The notes beneath the pieces are model-generated. The model saw only the letters and a list, made by a program, of their open reading frames with translations, was not told where the DNA came from and did not search any database. Shown here in pieces: positions 16,866 through 24,174 of a DNA stretch of 42,513 bases. Both the position numbers and the translations under genes were made by a program. Where the stretch lies: assembly GCF_014697425.1 (NCBI RefSeq), contig NZ_JACJRU010000057.1, forward strand, positions 1-42,513, in the 5' to 3' direction. Position 1 is the stretch's first letter. Each line of letters opens with the position of its first letter. This DNA comes from Nostoc sp. FACHB-110 (GTDB lineage Bacteria > Cyanobacteriota > Cyanobacteriia > Cyanobacteriales > Nostocaceae).

Positions 16866-17516
16866 ATGAGGCTGGTGACAGAATCTTATCTCAATCAAAT
16901 CACTCGCTGGCCTCAAACTGGTCGTCATATATTAGCCCAGTATGACGACCAGACAGTTGTAGTTTATCAAGCCTATCGTCCAGCCATTGGTCACTTTGCC
17001 GCCAGCAATGGTTATTTTGGTGGAGAATTTAGTTTAGAACGCATGAGTTGGATTAAGCCTAACTTTTTGTGGATGATGTACCGTTGTGGCTGGGGTACAA
17101 AAGATAGTCAAGAGGTGGTGTTAGCAATTTGGATTCAACGTTCGGCTTTTGAAGAAATTTTGCGCGAAGCAGTTCATTCTAGCTTCGTACCTGAACTTTA
17201 CCCTCATAAAAGCGAATGGCAAAAAGCTTTAAAGCAGTCACAAGTGCGTTTGCAATGGGATCCTGATCATCATCCATCAGGAGAGACATTAGAACGACGG
17301 GCGATTCAGTTAGGACTACGCCATCAAGTGCTGGCTGCTTACGCTAAAGATTGGATTGTCAAGATTGAAGATATCTCGGATTTTGTGAAACAGCAGCGAC
17401 AAAATCTCAATTGTGACTACACAGAATTGATTGTGCCACAGGAGAGGGTTTACCCTGTTTTTGATAGCGAAATCCAAAAAAAGCTGGGATTATCTGCCTG
17501 GACTAATTTTTTATGA
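16866..17516 (+). CDS. DUF4291 family protein inside the sulfolipid operon
   Basis: A 216-residue soluble protein. Typical family features are VVVYQAYRPAIGHFAASNGYF, SWIKPNFLWMMYRCGWGTKD, VVLAIWIQRSAFEEIL, VRLQWDPDHHPSGE, RRAIQLGLR and WIVKIEDISDFVKQQ. This fits DUF4291, whose biochemical role I do not know. It lies 11 bp after sqdB, and its stop overlaps the sqdX start by 4 bases (ATGA), so translation of the three genes is probably coupled. The position suggests a link to sulfolipid synthesis or a passenger in the operon; the sequence alone cannot decide. Confidence 0.85.
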   Translation: MRLVTESYLNQITRWPQTGRHILAQYDDQTVVVYQAYRPAIGHFAASNGYFGGEFSLERMSWIKPNFLWMMYRCGWGTKDSQEVVLAIWIQRSAFEEILREAVHSSFVPELYPHKSEWQKALKQSQVRLQWDPDHHPSGETLERRAIQLGLRHQVLAAYAKDWIVKIEDISDFVKQQRQNLNCDYTELIVPQERVYPVFDSEIQKKLGLSAWTNFL

Positions 17517-18649
17517 GAATAGCCCTATTCACCGAAACCTTTTTGCCAAAAGTTGATGGTATAGTCACACGCCTACGCCACACCGTTGACCATCTACAAC
17601 GCAATGGAAATCAAGTTTTAGTTATTGCCCCAGAAGGCGGAATCACCGAACATAAAGGAGCGAAAGTTTACGGCGTTAGTGGCTTTCCTTTGCCTCTGTA
17701 TCCAGAGTTAAAAATGGCGCTGCCGCGCCCAGCAATTGGCCATATCTTAGAAGAATTTCAGCCAGATATAATTCATGTGGTAAATCCAGCCGTTTTAGGA
17801 TTATCAGGAATTTTTTATAGCAAAGTTTTGAAAATTCCCTTAGTAGCTTCTTACCATACCCACTTGCCACAGTATCTCCAGCATTACGGTTTGGGAATGT
17901 TAGAAGGGTTATTGTGGGAATTGCTCAAAGGAGCGCATAATCAGGCGTTGTTGAATCTTTGTACCTCGACAGCCATGATGGAGGAACTATCATCACATGG
18001 CATAGAACGAGTAGACTTGTGGCAGAGGGGAGTGGATACAGAATTATTTCAGCCTGAGTTAGCTAGTTTAGAAATGCGATCGCATCTTTCTCAAAATCAC
18101 CCTGAAAGTCCTTTACTGCTTTATGTTGGGCGCTTATCTGCCGAAAAAGAAATTGAACGGATTAAACCTATACTAGAAGCCATTCCCCAAGCACGATTGG
18201 CACTAGTCGGAGATGGCCCCCATCGTCAAGCGCTCGAAAAACACTTTGCTGGGACAAACACACATTTTGTCGGCTATCTCATGGGACGAGAGTTAGGTTC
18301 TGCTTTTGCGAGTGCAGATGCTTTTATTTTTCCTTCCCGAACTGAAACCTTGGGCTTAGTATTATTAGAAGCAATGGCAGCTGGTTGTCCAGTTGTGGCC
18401 GCCCGTTCTGGGGGAATTCCTGATATTGTTACAGATGGCGTAAATGGATATTTATTTAATCCCAAAGCGGATATTCAAGATGCTATTTCTGCAACAGTTC
18501 GTCTTTTGGAAAATAAACAAGAACGCGAGATCATCCGTCAAAATGCTCGTAAAGAAGCAGAAAAATGGGGATGGGCGGCGGCTACGCGCCAGTTACAAGA
18601 TTACTATCACAAAATAGTCTGTGCAGAACAACCGAAAGCCGCAGTTTAA
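17513..18649 (+). CDS. sqdX: Sulfolipid (SQDG) synthase, GT4 glycosyltransferase
   Basis: A 378-residue GT-B fold glycosyltransferase of family 4 that transfers sulfoquinovose from its UDP donor to diacylglycerol, finishing SQDG synthesis at the membrane. The N-terminus RIALFTETFLPKVDGIVTRL and ASYHTHLPQYLQHYG are acceptor-side signatures. LLYVGRLSAEKE and FIFPSRTETLGLVLLEAMAAG (its E-x7-E motif) belong to the nucleotide-sugar side. The start overlaps the DUF4291 stop by 4 bases. Context with sqdB makes the assignment firm; other GT4 enzymes would be expected elsewhere. Confidence 0.95.
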   Translation: MRIALFTETFLPKVDGIVTRLRHTVDHLQRNGNQVLVIAPEGGITEHKGAKVYGVSGFPLPLYPELKMALPRPAIGHILEEFQPDIIHVVNPAVLGLSGIFYSKVLKIPLVASYHTHLPQYLQHYGLGMLEGLLWELLKGAHNQALLNLCTSTAMMEELSSHGIERVDLWQRGVDTELFQPELASLEMRSHLSQNHPESPLLLYVGRLSAEKEIERIKPILEAIPQARLALVGDGPHRQALEKHFAGTNTHFVGYLMGRELGSAFASADAFIFPSRTETLGLVLLEAMAAGCPVVAARSGGIPDIVTDGVNGYLFNPKADIQDAISATVRLLENKQEREIIRQNARKEAEKWGWAAATRQLQDYYHKIVCAEQPKAAV

Positions 18650-18661
18650 ACTATGGCTTTG

Positions 18662-18693
18662 AATTGTGGGGCAATTTTGCTCCACAATTTTTG
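18662..18693 (+). terminator. Rho-independent terminator of the sulfolipid operon
   Basis: AATTGTGG-GGCA pairs with TGCT-CCACAATT around a 4-nt T-rich loop and is followed by a T run. It starts 13 bp after the sqdX stop codon. Confidence 0.85.
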
Positions 18694-18870
18694 GAATATT
18701 GATTATCGTTAGAGATAAGTCAGTATTATGCAGTAAAAACACAAACTCTTAAATTTTCCCAGCCACAGAGGTAAATAGTCAACTAAAACAAAAAATAACT
18801 ACTTAACTGCAATGTCTGAAAATCTCAGCACAGCTAACAATTAAAAGTTTAATCTAAATTCTAAAATTCC

Positions 18871-21468
18871 ATGACTCTTCCCAATCCTGGTAGCGTCTTG
18901 GCTACATTAACTGAACTCACACAAGTTAATCGCACCCACGCTTTATTGCGTCGTGTTAAAGACCTACCAGTAAACGAGTTTGTTTGCTTATTAGACTTTA
19001 TCACTGCGGAATTTCAACAGTTTCTTAGAGCCATTGAGCTAATTAATAATGAAGCTCTAGAAACTATGTTAGAAAATGTCTTAGAAGCAATCACACTCAA
19101 GATTGGACAAATTCTCCAAGCTGAAAATACAGCTATTTTTTTAGTTGACTATGATAAAGGCCAATTATGGTCAAAAGTTCCCCAAGATAATACGCAAAAA
19201 TTCTTAGAAATTCGCACCCCAATTACTGTTGGCATTCCTGGTCATGTTGCCAGTACAGGGCAATATTTAAACATTGTCGAAACTGCTACCCATCCTTTAT
19301 TTAGTCCAGACTTAGAAAAACAAATGGGCTATCGCATTCATAATCTTTTATGTATGCCTGTGGTGAGTAGTAAAAATCAAACTGTAGCAGTGGTTCAGCT
19401 AGCTAATAAAACTGGCAACATTCCATTTAATGAAGAAGATGAAAATAGTTTTCGAGATTTTGCTGCTTCCATTGGCATTATTTTAGAAACCTGTCAATCT
19501 TTTTATGTAGCTGCGAGAAATCAACGTGGGGCAACGGCTTTATTGCGCGCTACTCAAACTTTAGGGCAAAGTTTAGATTTAGAAGCAACGTTGCAAATTG
19601 TTATGGAACAAGCCCGCATTTTAATGCAGGCAGACCGCAGTACGCTGTTTTTATTACGTAAAGAAATGGGCGAACTGTGGACGAAAGTAGCAGCCGCATC
19701 TGACCCGGCAACTTTCTTAGAAATTCGGATTCCCGCCAATCGCGGGATTGCTGGATATGTGGCTTCTACCGGAGAAGCACTCAATATTCCTGATGCTTAT
19801 AAAGACCCACGTTTTGACCCTAGTACAGATAGAAGAACTGGTTATTATACGCGGAATATTTTATGTTTGCCTGTATTTAATTCTGCTAACGAATTAATTG
19901 GAGTTACCCAGTTAATTAATAAGCAACAAGGGAGTTTTACTGCCTCTGATGAAGAGTTTATGCGGGCATTTAATATTCAAGCCGGAATTGCTTTAGAAAA
20001 TGCCCGATTATTTGAAAATGTCTTGTTAGAAAAACAATATCAAAAAGACATTTTACAAAGTCTTTCGGATGCGGTAATTTCTACAGATATGATTGGGCGG
20101 ATTGTGACAATTAATGATGCGGCTTTGGAATTATTAGGCTGTCCTTTAACAGATGCTAATAGTAAAGGGAATAAATTATTTTGGGAACAAAATTTAATTG
20201 GTCGTTTTGTTTGGGAAGTTGTACCAATTGACAATTTACAAATTCGTTTAGAAGACAGTTTGACGACTGGTGCTAAACATTATGTGCCGGAGCAAAGTTT
20301 GATAGTCGGGCTATATAAAGTTTTAAGTTTAGATGGGCGAGTGAGTAGCGATTCTCCAGACTCGGCAACTAGTACACAAAACTTAATTTTAGCAGTGCGC
20401 GATCGCTTCAACCCAGAAGTTTTTGTACCTTGGAATTTACCCCTCACGCCCCCATCGCAGTTAATACCCGAAACTCAAGTAGAACAGTTAGAACGCAGTC
20501 TTAATCTCACTGTCAACCCATTAACCAACCCAGAAGGCGGTGTGCGTGGCGGCTTAATCGTCTTAGAAGATATTAGCCAAGAAAAACGCCTCAAAACTAC
20601 CATGTATCGTTACTTAACTCCCCACGTTGCCGAACAAGTCATGGCTTTGGGAGAAGATGCCTTAATGGTGGGTGAACGCAAAGACGTAACAATTTTATTT
20701 TCTGATATTCGTGGTTACACCACACTCACCGAAAATTTAGGGGCGGCGGAGGTAGTATCGCTGCTCAACCAGTATTTTGAAACAATGGTAGAGGCAGTTT
20801 TTAATTATGAAGGGACTTTAGATAAATTTATTGGTGATGCTTTGATGGCGGTGTTTGGTGCGCCGCTACCACTGACAGAAAATCACGCTTGGCGGGCGGT
20901 GCAGTCAGCGTTAGATATGCGTCAACGTTTGGCAGAATTTAACCAACGGCGGATTATTGAAGAACAACCCCAAATTCGCATCGGCATCGGGATTAGTTCA
21001 GGAGAAGTGGTTTCTGGTAATATCGGTTCTCACAAACGTATGGATTATACCGTGATTGGTGACGGGGTGAATTTAAGTGCGCGTCTAGAAGCTGTGACAA
21101 AAGAATATGGTTGTGATATTGTTTTGAGCGAGTTTACCTACCAATTATGCAGCGATCGCATTTGGGTGCGACAGTTAGATAAAATTCGTGTCAAGGGTAA
21201 ACATCAAGCGGTGAATATCTATGAATTAATCAGCGACAGAGAAAAACCACTAGATGCTGACACCCAAGAATTTTTATTTCATTATCATGCAGGTAGGATA
21301 GCTTATTTGGGGCGTGATTTCACTCAAGCGATCGCTTGCTTTAACGCAGCTAAATATATTCGTCCCAAAGACCAGGCTGTTGATATGCACCTAGAACGCG
21401 CCCACAATTATCAAAAAAATCCACCGCCAGATTCTTGGGATGGTGTTTGGACAATTGTTACTAAATAG
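18871..21468 (+). CDS. cyaB: CyaB-type adenylate cyclase (GAF-GAF-PAS-cyclase)
   Basis: An 865-residue soluble class III cyclase making cAMP. GAF-A spans about 66-208 and GAF-B about 235-380. Both carry the NKFDE signature of cyclic-nucleotide-binding GAF domains: N179 K180 F186 D190 E191, and N350 K351 F356 D360 E361. A PAS domain follows (about 393-575). The catalytic domain (about 600-790) has metal ligands D612 (FSDIRGYT) and D656 (DKFIGDALMAVFG), purine-site K652 and T727 (DYTVIGDGVN), and transition-state N734 and R738. A short TPR-like tail ends the protein. Domain order and length match Anabaena CyaB1/CyaB2 (about 860 residues). I cannot tell which of the two it corresponds to. ATG at 18871. 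Confidence 0.93.
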   Translation: MTLPNPGSVLATLTELTQVNRTHALLRRVKDLPVNEFVCLLDFITAEFQQFLRAIELINNEALETMLENVLEAITLKIGQILQAENTAIFLVDYDKGQLWSKVPQDNTQKFLEIRTPITVGIPGHVASTGQYLNIVETATHPLFSPDLEKQMGYRIHNLLCMPVVSSKNQTVAVVQLANKTGNIPFNEEDENSFRDFAASIGIILETCQSFYVAARNQRGATALLRATQTLGQSLDLEATLQIVMEQARILMQADRSTLFLLRKEMGELWTKVAAASDPATFLEIRIPANRGIAGYVASTGEALNIPDAYKDPRFDPSTDRRTGYYTRNILCLPVFNSANELIGVTQLINKQQGSFTASDEEFMRAFNIQAGIALENARLFENVLLEKQYQKDILQSLSDAVISTDMIGRIVTINDAALELLGCPLTDANSKGNKLFWEQNLIGRFVWEVVPIDNLQIRLEDSLTTGAKHYVPEQSLIVGLYKVLSLDGRVSSDSPDSATSTQNLILAVRDRFNPEVFVPWNLPLTPPSQLIPETQVEQLERSLNLTVNPLTNPEGGVRGGLIVLEDISQEKRLKTTMYRYLTPHVAEQVMALGEDALMVGERKDVTILFSDIRGYTTLTENLGAAEVVSLLNQYFETMVEAVFNYEGTLDKFIGDALMAVFGAPLPLTENHAWRAVQSALDMRQRLAEFNQRRIIEEQPQIRIGIGISSGEVVSGNIGSHKRMDYTVIGDGVNLSARLEAVTKEYGCDIVLSEFTYQLCSDRIWVRQLDKIRVKGKHQAVNIYELISDREKPLDADTQEFLFHYHAGRIAYLGRDFTQAIACFNAAKYIRPKDQAVDMHLERAHNYQKNPPPDSWDGVWTIVTK

Positions 21469-21573
21469 GGCTGGCTGAAAAAGTTCTTGGGTGGGGGTAG
21501 GGTTGGGGGAAAGACAGGCAACAGTTTCACTCATATTTTGACCAATTTTTTGGCTGACCATAAACAGGCTTGA

Positions 21574-21682
21574 GGGTGACGCATCAAAACGAAAAATCAA
21601 AGTGATCTGGGGGTATCCTCATCAAAAACCCGTCTGTTCCCTTTTAACCAATTTCAATCGACAATTTTGATGCATCAGTCCC
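21574..21682. repeat. Short element bounded by imperfect inverted repeats (MITE-like)
   Basis: GGGTGACGCATCAAAA (21574-21589) is the near-complement of TTTTGATGCATCAGTCCC (21665-21682), with one substitution and two extra bases. The 109-bp stretch lies between the convergent cyaB and DUF7219 genes and has no coding frame of its own. Confidence 0.5.
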
Positions 21683-21709
21683 ATCTTCATGACTCTCCAT
21701 TGTGGAAAT

Positions 21710-21970
21710 TTAACCCTCAGCGTCTTCCCCTGGACTTTTAAAAGGATCTTCACCAATATGTAACTCTTTCTTACTATGTTTTAACTGCTTCCATAAAGCT
21801 TTGATTTGTTCATAAGCGTCTTCTGGCGGCAGTTTTCCACCTGTTTCTAAACTACAGACGTAACTAACTTTCTGAGCAAATTCTTGAAGATTAGCATTAA
21901 ATACTAAGTTTTCTGGTTTAACCTGCCCATAATAGCGGCCACGAGGGTAGATAAAATCACTTTTGTTCAT
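21710..21970 (-). CDS. DUF7219 family cyanobacterial small protein
   Basis: An 86-residue soluble protein: MNKSDFIYPRGRYYG, then QVKPENLVFNANLQEFAQKV, LETGGKLPPEDAYEQIKALW and LHIGEDPFKSPGED. I recognise this as a conserved cyanobacterial family (DUF7219) of unknown function. Two starts are possible: ATG at 21970 with GGAGACC upstream, and ATG at 21985, five codons earlier, with GGAGAA upstream. I prefer 21970 because homologues, as I remember them, begin MNKSDF. A Tyr/Arg-rich N-terminus and acidic C-terminus are its most visible traits. Confidence 0.75.
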   Translation of the reverse strand: MNKSDFIYPRGRYYGQVKPENLVFNANLQEFAQKVSYVCSLETGGKLPPEDAYEQIKALWKQLKHSKKELHIGEDPFKSPGEDAEG

Positions 21971-22547
21971 TATGTTGGTCTCCATTGATGAAATTCTCCG
22001 ATTAACGTAATATCTGAAAGTTCAGTAATTAGCTATTTTCAGCAGTTTTGAGGCAAGCACAATTTAGTCACTCTCATCAACTGTTAAACAGAAGTTGTGT
22101 GCGAATCGTCTATAGTGTACCCACCTGCTAATAGCTAATTCAGATCCCCGATAATTAATTTCTGATTAAGTCTGATGAAAACTTAAATCATATGGCTATA
22201 GGTTTTAATTTATACCTCTTTTTACTGATTAATTTACTTGTAATAATAGATATTATCAGTGACTAAGTAAAAAAATGTACTCTTATAAAATAATCAATAT
22301 TTGCTAAATTCACCTCTACTAGAAGCCAGATTTTACAAGTTACATATTTGTGTTCAGCTTTTGTCAGGCAAACTTAACAAATAACCCAAATGTCTTTGTT
22401 CCATCAGTTTTTTGACTATACAAGTCTTGCAAAGAAGCAATACAAGTCAAGCACAGATGACATTAATACAATACTAAAATCTACCAGCTACACTTAAGTA
22501 ACAAATTTTCTCCGGTGTAAGTCTAAACATTGAGTCCAACCAATCAA

Positions 22548-22572
22548 TTTACTTATGAAGAGCATAAGTAAA
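22548..22572. repeat. Perfect 10-bp inverted repeat
   Basis: TTTACTTATG (22548-22557) and CATAAGTAAA (22563-22572) are exact complements with a 5-base loop. No T run follows on either strand, so it may be a protein-binding site or a small RNA hairpin rather than a terminator. Confidence 0.7.
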
Positions 22573-22629
22573 TCTACGTATAAAAGTTCAGGCAGTAATA
22601 TAGCAGTCTGTGTAGGAATGACTAAGAAC

Positions 22630-22670
22630 AGGGTGTGGGGTGTAAGAGAAAAACGCCCCTCCCACACCCT
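22630..22670. repeat. Perfect 10-bp GC-rich inverted repeat
   Basis: AGGGTGTGGG (22630-22639) is the exact complement of CCCACACCCT (22661-22670), with a 21-base loop. There is no adjacent T run. Confidence 0.7.
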
Positions 22671-22709
22671 ACAAGGTACAAGCCCCTGCTCTTAAGTATG
22701 GAGAAAATA

Positions 22710-22822
22710 AAAGGTAAAAGTAAAAAGGTGAGCCATTGCGGTGGACGGGTTTCCCGGCATAAGCAAATGGTGAACCCGAAGGGCAAAAGGCAAAACGCTG
22801 TAACTTTTTACTTTTGACCTTT
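22710..22822. repeat. 113-bp fold-back element
   Basis: AAAGGTAAAAGTAAAAAGGT (22710-22729) is nearly the complement of 22802-22822, which reads AACTTTTTACTTTTGACCTT plus T. The interior carries GC-rich patches (GGACGGGTTTCCCGGC and GGTGAACCCGAAGGGC) of a kind dispersed in Nostocales intergenic regions. It looks like a small inverted-repeat element. Confidence 0.6.
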
Positions 22823-23324
22823 AACTTGATAAAAAGATGTGTGGCGAGATACTTAGTACGAGAACGAGCGCGTCCTTTTTGAAACCCCTGCTTTTAAATA
22901 TGGGCTTCCCTACACCCCTTTCATGAATATACTTACTCCTGAGTAACTAACGCATATTATCAGTCCAAAAAAATAATTGAGAAAGCCAAAGGTATTTCTA
23001 CGCTAATCATCATTTAAATTGCACGTTGATACCAGATTTTTTGACTGTTATCTATTCATTGTTTTTTCCCCCACCAGTGATATTCGCTCATCAAAAGTAT
23101 CAGACTCATATTTGATTGCTGAAAAACATCCAAAACATCAAAAAAAAGCTGTTTCCTACTTTCTACGGCCTACGCTTAACTCCCAGCCCATACAGATAAT
23201 TTCCCAAATCAAACCAGATTGCTATAGATGCCTAAGTAATTAACTAATTTCTGTTAACTAAAGATAAAATGGTGAAGCCCGAAAGGACACAAGCTGCTCA
23301 TTGCTGAAATCTTTACTTCCTACC

Positions 23325-24062
23325 ATGTCAGTTCATTCCAAGTTATACGAAGGCAAAGCGAAAATACTTTATACAACAGACAATCCAGAAATTTTGCTAG
23401 CCGATTTTAAAGATGATGCAACTGCATTTAACGCCCAAAAGCGCGGCAGTATTATCGGTAAAGGAAAAATTAACTGTAGTATTTCTACTCAGCTATTCAA
23501 GCAATTAGAAGTTAAAGGTATAAAAACTCACTTTATTGATAGCCCAGCCCCCAATCAAATGCGGGTGAAAGCAGTCAAGATTTTACCAATAGAAGTAGTT
23601 GTCAGAAATATTGCGGCTGGGAGTCTGAGCCAACAAACAGGATTACCTGTAGGTACAGTTCTGAAACAGCCGTTGGTTGAGTTTTATTACAAAAACGATC
23701 AATTAGGAGATCCTTTGTTGACACGCGATCGCCTATTCTTAATGGAACTAGCCACACCGGAACAAGTAGACGAAATTACCAATCTAGCATTGCAAATCAA
23801 CGATTTTCTGCGTGACTTTTGGCAAGAGTGCGGCATTACTTTAGTAGACTTCAAACTAGAATTTGGTTTGGATGGACAACAGCAAATACTCTTGGCAGAT
23901 GAAATTAGTCCAGACACCTGTCGTTTATGGGACACAGCAGAAACAGACCCCAACCGCCGGGTGATGGATAAAGACCGTTTCCGGCGAGACTTAGGCAAAG
24001 TAGAAGATGCTTATCAGGAGGTTTTACAACGAGTGCTGCAAGTAGTAGAAAGTAAAAATTAA
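23325..24062 (+). CDS. purC: Phosphoribosylaminoimidazole-succinocarboxamide (SAICAR) synthase
   Basis: A 245-residue enzyme of purine synthesis that joins CAIR and aspartate with ATP to give SAICAR. Signatures are KLYEGKAKILY, FKDDATAFNAQKRG, KGKINCSISTQLF, HFIDSPAPNQMRVKAV, PIEVVVRNIAAGSL, FYYKNDQLGDPLL and DEISPDTCRLWD. I chose ATG at 23325 (MSVHSKLYEG); the frame extends upstream to a TTG at 23301 without family support. It precedes bamA by about 110 bp, the order seen in other cyanobacteria, although the functions are unrelated. Confidence 0.96.
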   Translation: MSVHSKLYEGKAKILYTTDNPEILLADFKDDATAFNAQKRGSIIGKGKINCSISTQLFKQLEVKGIKTHFIDSPAPNQMRVKAVKILPIEVVVRNIAAGSLSQQTGLPVGTVLKQPLVEFYYKNDQLGDPLLTRDRLFLMELATPEQVDEITNLALQINDFLRDFWQECGITLVDFKLEFGLDGQQQILLADEISPDTCRLWDTAETDPNRRVMDKDRFRRDLGKVEDAYQEVLQRVLQVVESKN

Positions 24063-24078
24063 ATTTAATCGTAAGTTG

Positions 24079-24105
24079 TCAATGGTCATGAGTATTGACC
24101 ATTGA
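24079..24105. repeat. Perfect 10-bp hairpin after purC, made of TTGACCA-type repeats
   Basis: TCAATGGTCA (24079-24088) pairs exactly with TGACCATTGA (24096-24105). Further TTGACCA/TTGACTA-like heptads follow up to about 24130. There is no T run, so a role in termination or RNA stability is only possible. Similar heptads occur before lpxC (26708-26735). Confidence 0.7.
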
Positions 24106-24174
24106 CTGTTGACCAATGACTATTAACTATTGATTAGTGTGTGGTGTGCGGACGTGAAGAGGAATGTAAATAAA

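Larger units (their letters stand above)
21971..23324. other. Gene-poor region, about 1.35 kb
   Basis: The longest stretch without a gene in the window. No frame in it resembles a protein family. It contains three clear fold-back structures (22548-22572, 22630-22670, 22710-22822) and GC-rich dispersed repeat fragments (around 22735-22790, with a relative near 23269-23290). A structured small RNA cannot be excluded. Confidence 0.5.

Noticed and set aside
23200..23324. Riboswitch or purine-responsive leader before purC
   Set aside because: I could not find a conserved purine-riboswitch core or a terminator/antiterminator pair in the leader.
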